A DNA stretch of 64,000 nucleotides. It comes from Bacillus safensis. GTDB lineage: Bacteria; Bacillota; Bacilli; Bacillales; Bacillaceae. Positions 54,538 through 62,107 of this stretch are shown here, in pieces. Within the stretch, counting starts at the first letter, position 1. Every line of letters begins with the position of its first letter. Under the pieces are notes generated by a model. That model saw only the letters and a program-made list of their open reading frames with translations, had not been told where the DNA came from and made no database searches. The stretch covers positions 124,001 through 188,000 of the forward strand of contig BSBG01000004.1 of NCBI GenBank assembly GCA_030159235.1, written 5' to 3'. The translations under genes were made by a program, and so were the position numbers.

Positions 54538-54560
54538 ATGTTTTTAGGTGTTTTTAGTCA
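54525..54560. other. Prophage attachment junction (att site) in comK
   Basis: This is the point where ComK homology (ending at GGTATTTCTCATAAGCC on the minus strand) gives way to unrelated AT-rich DNA. The exact core cannot be set from one end; it needs the sequence at the other prophage end. comK is a known integration site for Listeria phages of the A118 type. Confidence 0.75.
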
Positions 54561-54590
54561 TTTTTAACCTTTCATTAAATACCCCACCAA

Positions 54591-54636
54591 CAATCAAAAA
54601 CGATCATATGTTCTTGTTCGTTTTTGATTGTTTTTT
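54591..54636 (+). terminator. Strong hairpin near the prophage end
   Basis: CAATCAAAAACGA and TCGTTTTTGATTG form a perfect 13-bp stem around a 14-base loop, followed by T residues on the plus strand. It could insulate the phage from host transcription. Confidence 0.8.
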
Positions 54637-54800
54637 GGTTTAGGCATCAAAATGGCATCAAAAAAGCCATCCATGAGGACAGCCGGGTGTGAGTAATATT
54701 AAGAAGTAGTTAATCATTGAAATATACGAATTTTTATAATCCTGTTTCCGCGGGTAAACCGTATACTTTAATTATACACCACACTTAGAAACCGAACAAA

Positions 54801-54829
54801 AAACCCCATCAACAAGGATGGGGTTTGTA
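54801..54829. terminator. Terminator after DUF3800 gene
   Basis: AAACCCCATC and GATGGGGTTT form a perfect 10-bp stem with a five-base loop, with an A run upstream (T run on the minus strand), about 150 bases past the DUF3800 stop. Confidence 0.85.
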
Positions 54830-54979
54830 TTATGTATTTGAAGCATCCCAAGGATGCCCTCATGGACAGGAGCACACACAGTACTCTTACTAAAATTTAG
54901 CTAATCCACAAGTCAGACAGTCACAATTCCTTGTGCTGTAAATACACAATACTATATATAAACTTTCCTGTCAAGAACA

Positions 54980-55678
54980 TTAATATACATTTTCATTAGG
55001 AAGTTTTAAAATTGTATATCCTTTCTTAAGAAACCTTCTTAAATCATTTTTCCCACAAAGAACATGTGATTTTGTATTAGCTAAAATATCAGCCGCTTGT
55101 ATTAAATAGTTGGAGCTTGAATCCTTATAACTAACTTTAAAATCACTCTTGAAAGAGGTTGTTGTATACTCCTTATGAATATTGTACATATTATCCTCGT
55201 TGAAGTAATGAATTAAATAGTCTTCAAGTGAATCAATGGATGAGTGTGCCACATTTTGATTATCTATATAAACATTTAAACAATCACAATCTTTAGGCAA
55301 TATATTTTTTTGCATCAATTCATCAATTAGTCTTCTAACCATATAATTTTTAAAAGCTGTCACACGTCTACTCTTAGAAAAATCTAATCTAACTAAAGAA
55401 GATACTTTTACACTTACAAAAACTTGAACAAAATTGTATTTTTTTAATTTATTAAGGACACGTCTTCTTAAAGAATTTTTCATCATTGAGGTTTTCAATT
55501 CATTTGTAACGTCTTTTTCTTTACGAATTCTATTAATAAATTTCGTATAATCCGCATTAATTCCATGATAATCTTTTTCCCTAACTAGGATTCCACCATA
55601 TACAAATACATCGGAAAAGGGGTAATTAGGGTGCAGCTGACCTGAGTCATCCAAAATCAGAAAATACTTCATATTCAT
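54980..55678 (-). CDS. DUF3800-domain protein, prophage accessory gene
   Basis: A 232-residue protein with the DUF3800 pattern: FLILDDSGQLHPNY at the N terminus, VYIDNQNVAHSSIDS near 140 and NYLIQAADILANTKSHV near 195. The acidic residues in LDDSG, IDN and AAD resemble an RNase H-like metal site. Families with this domain are common in prophages and defence-rich regions, function mostly unknown. The gene is more AT-rich than the tail genes and next to the attachment site, so it is probably cargo. ATG 55678 is likely; a second ATG is two codons later. Confidence 0.8.
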   Translation of the reverse strand: MNMKYFLILDDSGQLHPNYPFSDVFVYGGILVREKDYHGINADYTKFINRIRKEKDVTNELKTSMMKNSLRRRVLNKLKKYNFVQVFVSVKVSSLVRLDFSKSRRVTAFKNYMVRRLIDELMQKNILPKDCDCLNVYIDNQNVAHSSIDSLEDYLIHYFNEDNMYNIHKEYTTTSFKSDFKVSYKDSSSNYLIQAADILANTKSHVLCGKNDLRRFLKKGYTILKLPNENVY

Positions 55679-55809
55679 CACCAATACTTCCAATTTTTCA
55701 TTAACTTAATACCAAATTTTGTGACCACAAATCTATTATACACAAAAACCATAGTGAAAGTCGCAACAAAATCTATTCATTAATTAACAAAGAACATTTT
55801 AGTTACTGA

Positions 55810-56055
55810 TTATTTAGAAGAGGGACGGTATTTTTTCCGCCCTTCTTCTAAATCTATTTTCAACTGCTCTATATCTGATTTTAAGAACAAAACAGTCTTA
55901 CCCACTTTTTTTATCGATCGTACTCGACCATCAGTATGCAATTTACTCATACGCTGCTTGTTTACATTTAAGAGCTCCTGCGCCTCTGAAGAGGTCAGGA
56001 GCTCATTCATAACAAAGTCCTCAACCTCCTGGCGGTTCTTCAAATGATATTCCAT
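55810..56055 (-). CDS. Small helix-turn-helix DNA-binding protein
   Basis: An 81-residue protein with an excisionase/MerR-like helix-turn-helix (ELLTSSEAQELLNVNKQRMS, then LHTDGRVRSIKKVGKTVLFL, residues ~19-60) and a charged C-terminal tail. It could be an excisionase, an anti-repressor or a regulator of the nearby accessory genes. The site agcag upstream is weak; the start follows the stop of the small membrane gene by one base. Confidence 0.72.
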   Translation of the reverse strand: MEYHLKNRQEVEDFVMNELLTSSEAQELLNVNKQRMSKLHTDGRVRSIKKVGKTVLFLKSDIEQLKIDLEEGRKKYRPSSK

Positions 56056-56056
56056 G

Positions 56057-56275
56057 TTATCTGCTCCTTACTACATCTATGATGATTACAAAAAGCGTTG
56101 CAAGTATTAAAGCGGCCATGATTACCGTTGTGAAAGTATTTGTCCATATTGAACGCGTTACAATTGAAGCCGCACTCAAGAGGATCATAAAGAAGATCAA
56201 TTGTTTTTGGTTCATATTATATGCTAGACTGGTTATAATTATATTGAGAAGCGAGCGATTAACTCGCTTCCCCAC
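56057..56275 (-). CDS. Small two-segment membrane protein, prophage
   Basis: A 72-residue protein with two hydrophobic segments (~25-42 and 49-68) and charged ends. GTG 56275 is chosen because agaagga lies six bases upstream inside the end of the preceding small gene, and only two bases separate the two. An internal ATG at 56215 has no site. Family not recognised; roles such as superinfection exclusion are possible but not shown. Confidence 0.6.
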   Translation of the reverse strand: MGKRVNRSLLNIIITSLAYNMNQKQLIFFMILLSAASIVTRSIWTNTFTTVIMAALILATLFVIIIDVVRSR

Positions 56276-56277
56276 TG

Positions 56278-56385
56278 TTAGTCCTTCTTATTATCTTTGT
56301 TTGCGTCGTGTGATTGTTGGGCAATCCACGCTATAGATGCAACGTAAAAGATGATTTGAAGGACTTTTATCATGTTGTCTAGCAT
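56278..56385 (-). CDS. 35-residue single-segment membrane peptide, prophage
   Basis: MLDNMIKVLQIIFYVASIAW then a polar tail rich in Asp, Lys and Asn. One membrane segment at residues ~6-22. It has an excellent ribosome site (ggaggtgagg, five bases before ATG 56385) and a promoter directly upstream, and it is followed two bases later by the next small membrane gene. Below usual length cut-offs. Function unknown. Confidence 0.65.
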   Translation of the reverse strand: MLDNMIKVLQIIFYVASIAWIAQQSHDANKDNKKD

Positions 56386-56404
56386 TTCCTCACCTCCTAT
56401 ATTT

Positions 56405-56438
56405 ATTATACTATAACTATAGACTTATGTCTATAGTT
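56405..56438 (-). promoter_or_regulatory. Promoter overlapped by a perfect palindrome (phage operator candidate)
   Basis: On the minus strand TAGACA (56433-56428) and TATAAT (56410-56405) are 17 bases apart. The perfect inverted repeat AACTATAGAC-TTAT-GTCTATAGTT (56415-56438) covers the -35. Such an operator suggests repression of the small membrane genes in the lysogen or by a local regulator. Confidence 0.75.
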
Positions 56439-56532
56439 AAACTAAAAATATTTGAACATTCTGTATTTTTAGGTACAAAGTATAACCATATATGCTATTA
56501 TTTAACTGAAGCATAAATAGGGAGGGTATTAT

Positions 56533-56922
56533 ATGAAAAAGCTTATTGCGTTGATACTTACTTTTGTTATGTCGTTGGTGTTTATTAACTCTGCATCGGC
56601 TGCAAGCACATTTGAATCTGTTACAGTTGGTGGTTGGGATAACGCCTACACAAGTCCAGTGGATGGACAAGGTCAATACGGAAGAATTACCCTACAAGGA
56701 ACAGCAGGATCACAAGCTTACGCATTCGTAGAAGTTTATTATAATGGTACATGGCATCGTCCCACAGTAAATGAACCAGACTTTGGCTGGCTCTGGTTGG
56801 GCAGTGGTGTAAGTCAAGATACCACTAACTATTATATGGAAAAAGGAAAGAAATACAGATTGTACGTTAACACTACAGGATCAGATTATACCGCTAAAGG
56901 TTTCATCAGAACTTATGATTGA
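56533..56922 (+). CDS. Small secreted protein on the opposite strand of the prophage
   Basis: A 129-residue protein with a clear signal peptide (MKKLIALILTFVMSLVFINS, cleavage near SASAA, residue ~24) and a mature part of about 105 residues rich in Gly, Tyr, Trp and Thr, probably all-beta (ITLQGTAGSQAYAFVEVYYN, GWLWLGSGVS). It has its own ribosome site (aggga), an extended -10 element upstream (TGCTATTAT near 56493-56501) and its own terminator. Opposite orientation to the lysis genes and self-contained expression mark it as a lysogenic-conversion gene. Family not recognised. Confidence 0.78.
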   Translation: MKKLIALILTFVMSLVFINSASAASTFESVTVGGWDNAYTSPVDGQGQYGRITLQGTAGSQAYAFVEVYYNGTWHRPTVNEPDFGWLWLGSGVSQDTTNYYMEKGKKYRLYVNTTGSDYTAKGFIRTYD

Positions 56923-56931
56923 TAAAAGGAA

Positions 56932-56956
56932 GCTCCCACAAGCTGTGGGGGCTTTT
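56932..56956. terminator. Terminator shared by secreted-protein and endolysin genes
   Basis: AAGCTCCCACA and TGTGGGGGCTT pair with one mismatch around AGC, with T on the plus-strand side, between the converging genes. Confidence 0.85.
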
Positions 56957-56963
56957 TATTGTT

Positions 56964-57785
56964 TTATTTATTAAATAGACTTTCAAGTTTCGCTTTTGTC
57001 TTCGGTCCATAAATGCCGTCTGCCGTTAGACCGTTCATTAATTGAAATCGCTTGACCGCATTCGCTGTTTTCGGTCCATAATAGCCATCAATTCCGTTGT
57101 TTTTTGCCCCTTTGTCAGGGTAGTAATACACAGCGGCTAGGGCTTCCTGTAAGGCTTTTACGCCAGAACCTTTCGTTAATGGCTTGGTTACTTTTAAAAT
57201 GCCAGAAGGCAGGTTGTATGTCTTTTTAGAAGTTGTTTTAGGCTTAGATGTGCTTTTAGATGGCGATGATTTAACTGGCGTTGTCTTAATTGGTTTTGCA
57301 GAAACTTTATTTGATAGTAATGACACCAAGACAGGACGCTTTCCCGCTTGAAGCTGTGATAAAGTCAAACCGCCCATCATTTCAAGATGTGGGTAGTCCT
57401 TAAAACTCTTCCAGTCTCCACCCCACGAAAAACCTAGTGATTTTCCGATTTGCGCTACTCGGCGCCATTTCTCGTTGACTGTCCATAGCGTTTTTTTTCC
57501 ATCCGCACTTAATAGAACGTAATCAATCGCTAAACCATAGTTGTGATTTGATTGACCACCTTTAGCGTTGGTGACAATCTTCCCAGGAGCGGTACGACCT
57601 TGAGCGTAAAGTTTGTTTTGTTCTGCAAACGAACGGTGGCCAGAAGTAATCTGTACATAGATATCTTCTTTATATGCTTGCTTGATCATTTCAATTGCGC
57701 TTTCTTTTACAACACTGTGAATGCCGGCACCCATATTTCTAATTGAACGATCTATAAGAGTTTGTAATCCAATTTTTTCAGCCAT
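56964..57785 (-). CDS. Phage endolysin, M15-type L-alanyl-D-glutamate peptidase with peptidoglycan-binding domain
   Basis: A 273-residue endolysin. The N-terminal zinc peptidase (VanY/CwlK-like) has ITSGHRSFAEQNKLYAQG near 46, the zinc ligands His81 and Asp88 in SNHNYGLAIDY and His133 in YPHLEM. A Ser/Lys/Thr-rich linker (~165-190) leads to a C-terminal peptidoglycan-binding domain (~200-270, with DGYYGPKTANAVKRFQ and DGIYGPKTKAKLESLF). It cuts the cell wall at lysis. ATG 57785 has agaggaga eight bases ahead. Confidence 0.92.
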   Translation of the reverse strand: MAEKIGLQTLIDRSIRNMGAGIHSVVKESAIEMIKQAYKEDIYVQITSGHRSFAEQNKLYAQGRTAPGKIVTNAKGGQSNHNYGLAIDYVLLSADGKKTLWTVNEKWRRVAQIGKSLGFSWGGDWKSFKDYPHLEMMGGLTLSQLQAGKRPVLVSLLSNKVSAKPIKTTPVKSSPSKSTSKPKTTSKKTYNLPSGILKVTKPLTKGSGVKALQEALAAVYYYPDKGAKNNGIDGYYGPKTANAVKRFQLMNGLTADGIYGPKTKAKLESLFNK

Positions 57786-57822
57786 GTTCATTCTCCTCTG
57801 AATTCATTTTTTATAAACAAAA

Positions 57823-57846
57823 AAGCCGCCTAATGGCAGCCGTTTA
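57823..57846 (-). terminator. Hairpin between holin and endolysin genes
   Basis: On the minus strand GGCTGCC-atta-GGCGGC is followed by six T residues, overlapping the holin stop. It may be a leaky terminator that sets the ratio of holin to endolysin. Confidence 0.65.
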
Positions 57847-58107
57847 TTTTGAAAGTCCTTTTTGTTTCAGAATTTCTTTTTGTTTTTTTCCTTTTTCGGT
57901 AACATAGTTATTTTTAAACCATGCGACAATTGTAGTTATAAGCAAAAATGCCGTTGATCCAGCCAAATATAATGAATCAGTAAGGGTTGTTACCTGATCA
58001 TCTGTAATTGGTAATACCGGCTTTCCAAACATCACAAGTGTTTGATTAATAAAGGCAATTAAAAGAAGCACTGTACGGATCACAGTGCCTTTGTCGAAGT
58101 TTTTCAT
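57844..58107 (-). CDS. Phage holin, SPP1/XhlB-like family
   Basis: An 87-residue protein with two membrane segments (~10-30 and ~45-64) and a basic tail ([17 protein letters not shown]). The start [20 protein letters not shown] is typical of the SPP1-type holin family. It makes the membrane lesion that times lysis. It lies between the BhlA-like gene and the endolysin gene on the same strand. Confidence 0.9.
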   Translation of the reverse strand: MKNFDKGTVIRTVLLLIAFINQTLVMFGKPVLPITDDQVTTLTDSLYLAGSTAFLLITTIVAWFKNNYVTEKGKKQKEILKQKGLSK

Positions 58108-58127
58108 ATTAAATTCCTCTTTTCATT

Positions 58128-58340
58128 TTATTTTAGATTTCTTTCGATCTTATCGAGCTTATCAATGACAACATCGTACTTCTCACTAAACTTTGCTAAG
58201 ACTTCATTTTGCGCTTCGATTTGTTCGTTTAGCTTGTTCTCACGCTCTTTAGTTGTATTGAGGACATAAAACAGCACCCAACAAAAAAGCACCGCAAAGG
58301 GTCCTTGTGTCATCAAATATTGAGCCAAATCCATTTCCAA
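58128..58340 (-). CDS. bhlA: BhlA/UviB-family holin-like protein
   Basis: A 70-residue protein close to SP-beta BhlA (EMDLAQYLMTQGPFAVLFCW, then KFSEKYDVVIDKLDKIERNL). One membrane segment (~13-28) and a charged coiled tail. TTG 58340 is chosen because it has aggtg at good spacing and gives exactly the BhlA length; a GTG three codons earlier is too close to the site. With the SPP1-type holin it makes a two-component lysis set. Confidence 0.88.
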   Translation of the reverse strand: MEMDLAQYLMTQGPFAVLFCWVLFYVLNTTKERENKLNEQIEAQNEVLAKFSEKYDVVIDKLDKIERNLK

Positions 58341-58395
58341 GATACTCACCTACCTCACTTTGTCCACCCCCTTAAAGAAGGCAAAATAAAAACGC

Positions 58396-58542
58396 CTATT
58401 CAGCGTTTGTTGGATATTCTTCTTGAGTTATTTCTTTGTATTGTTCCGGCGTGATCTTCCCAAAACGTACAAATTTTGCAACGTCTTTTTCTTTATAACA
58501 GGTCCACTGATAGAACAATGAAATACTACGGAACCAATCCAA
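58396..58542 (-). CDS. xkdX: XkdX-family small phage protein
   Basis: A 48-residue protein (MDWFRSISLFYQWTCYKEKD, then VAKFVRFGKITPEQYKEITQ) matching the short XkdX family found just before the lysis genes in PBSX-like phages. It starts with TTG 58542 directly after the stop of the preceding gene (TAA-TTG), using the ggggg site inside that gene's end. Below common length cut-offs. Confidence 0.82.
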   Translation of the reverse strand: MDWFRSISLFYQWTCYKEKDVAKFVRFGKITPEQYKEITQEEYPTNAE

Positions 58543-58896
58543 TTAAATTACCCCCTTTTCAGTCAGTAACATGACAAGTTCTGCTGTTGTTTTTGATTGT
58601 TCTTCTGCTCTCTTTTCTGACTCTGCAAGTTGCTGGAGCAGATCCGCATTTTGCTGTTTTAATAGCTGAATATCTGATGGTGGTCCCGTTACAAGTTGAA
58701 AACTGTCGATATATTCTTGGGTTGCCGACTCAAACCACTCATCTTTAACTGGATCATACTTATGCAGATACAGCCCGTTCGGGGGTTGTGTTTTTGTGTA
58801 ACTTTCGGGTATTTGCTCACCATTTTCAGCGTCAATCTCAATTTCTTCGCCCGGCTGCCAAATAAATTCATCGTTATATTTATAAACCCATATCAT
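58543..58896 (-). CDS. XkdW-like phage tail-region protein
   Basis: A 117-residue protein. The first ~70 residues are Trp/Tyr/Glu-rich (MIWVYKYNDEFIWQPGEEIE, PPNGLYLHKYDP) and the last ~40 form a coiled coil (LLKQQNADLLQQLAESEKRA). Proteins like this sit after the tail-fibre gene in PBSX-like phages. ATG 58896 has aaggaggt upstream. Exact role unknown; tail-fibre assembly is a guess. Confidence 0.72.
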   Translation of the reverse strand: MIWVYKYNDEFIWQPGEEIEIDAENGEQIPESYTKTQPPNGLYLHKYDPVKDEWFESATQEYIDSFQLVTGPPSDIQLLKQQNADLLQQLAESEKRAEEQSKTTAELVMLLTEKGVI

Positions 58897-58910
58897 TTTT
58901 AACTACCTCC

Positions 58911-59939
58911 TTACCTAGTTCTAAAACGGAAACCAAATGATAAAAATTCCACAGGGTTTGATGTGTTTGAACTGGACTGTATACATACCCGTCCATCTGT
59001 GCCGATAAAGGTTCGATGAGTTTGTGGCACTCCTGGCGTTCCCACACTGGATGCAATGCCCGGAAAATACTCTGACTGCATCGGGCGATAACCCACCGGC
59101 AGAGTAAAGACCGGCGTATCAAGTCCTAGTACCCCTCCGTAAACAGCGCCTTTTATCTCGACAACACCGGATGCGTCTTTACTAAATCTAACCGTATGAA
59201 TACTGCCGTCTGCTGGCGCATATTGCTTCCATCCGGGTTGTAATGTTGGAATGTTCCATACCACGTCAAGATCGGATGCAGTCAACTGACGTTCCCAAGT
59301 CGTCCATGTTTCCGAATCGCTTTTGCGAAAACGGAAGTACGCCTGTTTACCCTTAGATGACTCGTATGCTATTTGGGCAAGAGTATTGCCATAGCTCATA
59401 ACGAGCAGGAATACGAGATTAAAAGACGGTGGGCCATTTAGACCTGCGTTATAAATTAAGTACATGCCGGTCTGTGTAACCGTATTATAGTCGGTAACTT
59501 CTGCGCTACCTCTATAAAAAACCCGCCCGTTATCTAACGTGAGTTTCGCTAATTGTGCCCTATTCCATTTTTCTTTGTCTGCTGATGATATGTGTAGATC
59601 CTGATCATTAACATGATTATCAAAATCAACCTTTGAGGCCTGTTTAATGTTATCGACATCCCCTAACCCTACCTGTGATTTCGTGACAGCATGAGGATTA
59701 TTTTTTGCGTTAGAATGTGCAGTTATATCATTCGATAAAACCTTTAAACCTGCTGTAACTTCAGTTGTTGTTGCTGCTTCACTTTGCAACTCATTTAAAG
59801 CCTCATAGGTACGATTCATGTACCAGTTGAACCAATCGGCAGGCGGATGGTCCATTGGTTTAAATCCCTCACTAATTTTGCTTTGTGGAGGCTTTTGACC
59901 TGCGTTGTCCCATTGTGGTAACTCTTTTGTAAAAGCCAT
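58911..59939 (-). CDS. Phage tail fibre / receptor-binding protein
   Basis: A 342-residue structural protein. It opens MAFTKELPQWDNAGQKPPQS, has DHPPADWFNWYMNRTYEALN near 30, a helical connector (~60-120, with NNPHAVTKSQVGLGDVDNIK), a pyocin-knob-like segment around YNTVTQTGMYLIYNAGL near 155, and a beta-rich C-terminal end. It should attach to the baseplate through its N terminus and bind the host surface through its C terminus. Position (XkdV-like) agrees. Confidence 0.85.
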   Translation of the reverse strand: MAFTKELPQWDNAGQKPPQSKISEGFKPMDHPPADWFNWYMNRTYEALNELQSEAATTTEVTAGLKVLSNDITAHSNAKNNPHAVTKSQVGLGDVDNIKQASKVDFDNHVNDQDLHISSADKEKWNRAQLAKLTLDNGRVFYRGSAEVTDYNTVTQTGMYLIYNAGLNGPPSFNLVFLLVMSYGNTLAQIAYESSKGKQAYFRFRKSDSETWTTWERQLTASDLDVVWNIPTLQPGWKQYAPADGSIHTVRFSKDASGVVEIKGAVYGGVLGLDTPVFTLPVGYRPMQSEYFPGIASSVGTPGVPQTHRTFIGTDGRVCIQSSSNTSNPVEFLSFGFRFRTR

Positions 59940-59953
59940 GCTTTCCCTCCTTA

Positions 59954-60583
59954 TTAGATTGGTAGTGGATAATCATCCTCCGGCTCAAATATGCCTCCTA
60001 ATGTCCCTCCGTCTTTCCCATCAGACGAAAACCCGAATGGGCTTGTCTCGATTTCATCAGGAATAGATGAAAAACTGAAAGTTCCATTAAGATTGATATA
60101 AGCAACTCGGACACCAGCTGCCACGGTCTTTTGAACAATTGAAGAAAATTGCGTGGCAGACATTCCAACTTTATTAAGTGCTTCAAGCGGTGCCTTTTTC
60201 ACAATGATTGCAGCTGGTTCATCTTCATTATCTTCTTTCACAGTGTAGATATTTATCTCTTCATAAGCACAATTCAAAGTCTTGGCAAGTGCTTCTATAA
60301 TACGATTTGTTGTTCCATCAGAAATGTTCCGTGCTACTTTACCACGAATCAGGACTCGATATATTTCGTCTGTGGCTCTGCCTCTATTTTGAGCAACGTT
60401 ATCACCTATTAAATCAAGACCGCGCCCTTTTGCGTTATCTATATCACGCCATTTTTCAGCAGTGGTCAGTGTCTTCCTTGCCGCGGTTAGTTGTTCATCT
60501 ACAATTAAAAAAAGCTTTCCGATATTGCTCTTCTCATCTTTCTGAAAAGCATCGGTCAGCTTATTGATTAAGTCCTTAATCAT
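59954..60583 (-). CDS. Phage tail/baseplate protein (XkdU position)
   Basis: A 209-residue protein between baseplate J and tail fibre, the place of XkdU (YmfQ-like) in PBSX. The N-terminal half (TAEKWRDIDNAKGRGLDLIG, RATDEIYRVLIRGKVARNIS) fits tail-protein-I-like connectors; the C-terminal end is Gly/Pro-rich (FEPEDDYPLPI). ATG overlaps the baseplate J stop by four bases. Confidence 0.78.
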   Translation of the reverse strand: MIKDLINKLTDAFQKDEKSNIGKLFLIVDEQLTAARKTLTTAEKWRDIDNAKGRGLDLIGDNVAQNRGRATDEIYRVLIRGKVARNISDGTTNRIIEALAKTLNCAYEEINIYTVKEDNEDEPAAIIVKKAPLEALNKVGMSATQFSSIVQKTVAAGVRVAYINLNGTFSFSSIPDEIETSPFGFSSDGKDGGTLGGIFEPEDDYPLPI

Positions 60584-61764
60584 ACATGTACCACCTCGAT
60601 TTCCGAGAAGAGAACTTGCGCCACTTGTTTAGGCTCAATCTCTATGTTCGATTGTCCGAGTGTATCACGAGTTTTCCCAATCTTGACCACAACATCATCA
60701 ACACCAGCCACTTGATACACAGCATTATATAGTTGAGATAAAATAACATCGTCACCCATTTGAGATCCCGTGAATGAAGACCCCGATTTGTCCACGCCAC
60801 CAATTTTATATACAACATTATTCTTGATCAGATCATCCCCATCAATGGGGAATGATGCATTTGTCTTTAATTCAAGGCGGACATAGATTTTCACCTCTTG
60901 AGCGAAATCAAAATTGACTGTATGATCAATGCCGCTTAAATCAGTAATTACAACAGATTGATTCCCTACTGTTTCTATGCCTGCCGCTACACTATTAAAA
61001 AGCGAATCTGCCACATCTTCTTTTATACCTCCAAGCACATAAGCATGAATGCTTTTAGGTGGATTACCGTCAGCATCTACTTCCATTGTGTTATTCATAA
61101 CAACGTTCGCTGACCTTACTCCAGTTGTTTTTATAAGTGCCGCAATGATCCCGCTGTGCGTGGATGCTGAACTGCCTTCTACTGATCTTTTAATTCGTGC
61201 ACGATACTCCGAATCTATTTCAATATCAGAACCGCCAGCGGCCGCTTCGGGGTTGGTCACAAACGTGATATTTTCCGTTGGTTCAGCCTGTACAGTGATA
61301 GTATCAGCTGCAACATTGTTCATTGCGCCTTTATCGAGTGATATGACATCGACTAACGCTTTTCCATTAGTATCAATTGTTGCTTCTTCAAGCACTTCAA
61401 AATATATGTCTGATTCCGTTGCAAACTGGGTTTCTTCTTCAATGATGTGACCCGGCTCACCTTCAATTTCAAGCGTTGCATATGATTCACTTGCCGGCTC
61501 TCTTGAAATGCCATTGTTATTTCCGAGTCTATCAAGCTGTACTCCCTCGGATTTACTGACAAAACCACTGTTATACACACGTTCAGCTATATCCCATACA
61601 CCAGATAAAAACCAAGCTATGATTCTGAAGATGATTCCAAGAGGCGTCCGGCTTGATGTATTTACATCCTCCCCGAACTGTTCCTTTGCCTTATCTTCCA
61701 TTTCGTCTACAATGTCTGAATATGTTTTTCGCTGGAAGCCGTTTTCATTCAACAACGTCAACAC
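60580..61764 (-). CDS. Baseplate J family protein (XkdT-like)
   Basis: A 394-residue baseplate wedge protein. Family features: RTPLGIIFRIIAWFLSGVWD near 40, GNNNGISREPASESYATLEI near 83, RRIKRS-like ARIKRSVEGSSASTHSGIIA near 200. Baseplate J proteins (P2 gpJ, Mu gp47, PBSX XkdT) form the wedge of contractile-tail baseplates, which identifies the phage class. It overlaps the XkdS-like gene by 20 bases and the next gene by four. Confidence 0.92.
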   Translation of the reverse strand: MLTLLNENGFQRKTYSDIVDEMEDKAKEQFGEDVNTSSRTPLGIIFRIIAWFLSGVWDIAERVYNSGFVSKSEGVQLDRLGNNNGISREPASESYATLEIEGEPGHIIEEETQFATESDIYFEVLEEATIDTNGKALVDVISLDKGAMNNVAADTITVQAEPTENITFVTNPEAAAGGSDIEIDSEYRARIKRSVEGSSASTHSGIIAALIKTTGVRSANVVMNNTMEVDADGNPPKSIHAYVLGGIKEDVADSLFNSVAAGIETVGNQSVVITDLSGIDHTVNFDFAQEVKIYVRLELKTNASFPIDGDDLIKNNVVYKIGGVDKSGSSFTGSQMGDDVILSQLYNAVYQVAGVDDVVVKIGKTRDTLGQSNIEIEPKQVAQVLFSEIEVVHV

Positions 61765-62107
61765 CCCCTATCTGTAACTCTTGGCCGTCTTCTTCTTTGA
61801 TCAATTTCAATTTGATACGACTGGAGCGTGCTTTTCGATCAAACTGAAATTCTATATCTTCTACTGTGGCAATGCGTTCTTCTTGAGCTATTGCCTCAAT
61901 GATGTCATATTGTGCTTCTTCTTCATCAAGATTTTTACCGAGAAAATTTTCACGCTCGACTCCTAAAAACTCATCTAGTTCAAACTCTCCTAGGCTCGTT
62001 TTCAGTATCAATTCAACGGCTTGAGCAAGCTCTTCGTCTCCGTCGATCATTTCTAGTTCCCCATCTTTGAAATTAAGATCACCATTAACCAGTTTTAAAG
62101 TTTTCAT
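61745..62107 (-). CDS. XkdS-like (DUF2634) baseplate protein
   Basis: A 120-residue acidic protein (LNFKDGELEMIDGDEELAQA, TSLGEFELDEFLGVERENFL, ending ELQIGGVDVVE). This is the gp25/XkdS-like sheath initiator of contractile tails, as its place just before baseplate J supports. ATG overlaps the upstream gene by four bases. Confidence 0.85.
   Translation of the reverse strand: MKTLKLVNGDLNFKDGELEMIDGDEELAQAVELILKTSLGEFELDEFLGVERENFLGKNLDEEEAQYDIIEAIAQEERIATVEDIEFQFDRKARSSRIKLKLIKEEDGQELQIGGVDVVE

Larger units (their letters stand above)
54547..54979. other. Gene-free prophage end between att site and DUF3800 gene
   Basis: About 430 AT-rich bases. It contains two terminator hairpins (54591-54636 and 54801-54829) and a close direct repeat of GGCATCAAAA (54644-54653 and 54655-54664), which might be an arm-type integrase site. 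No credible gene. Confidence 0.5.
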
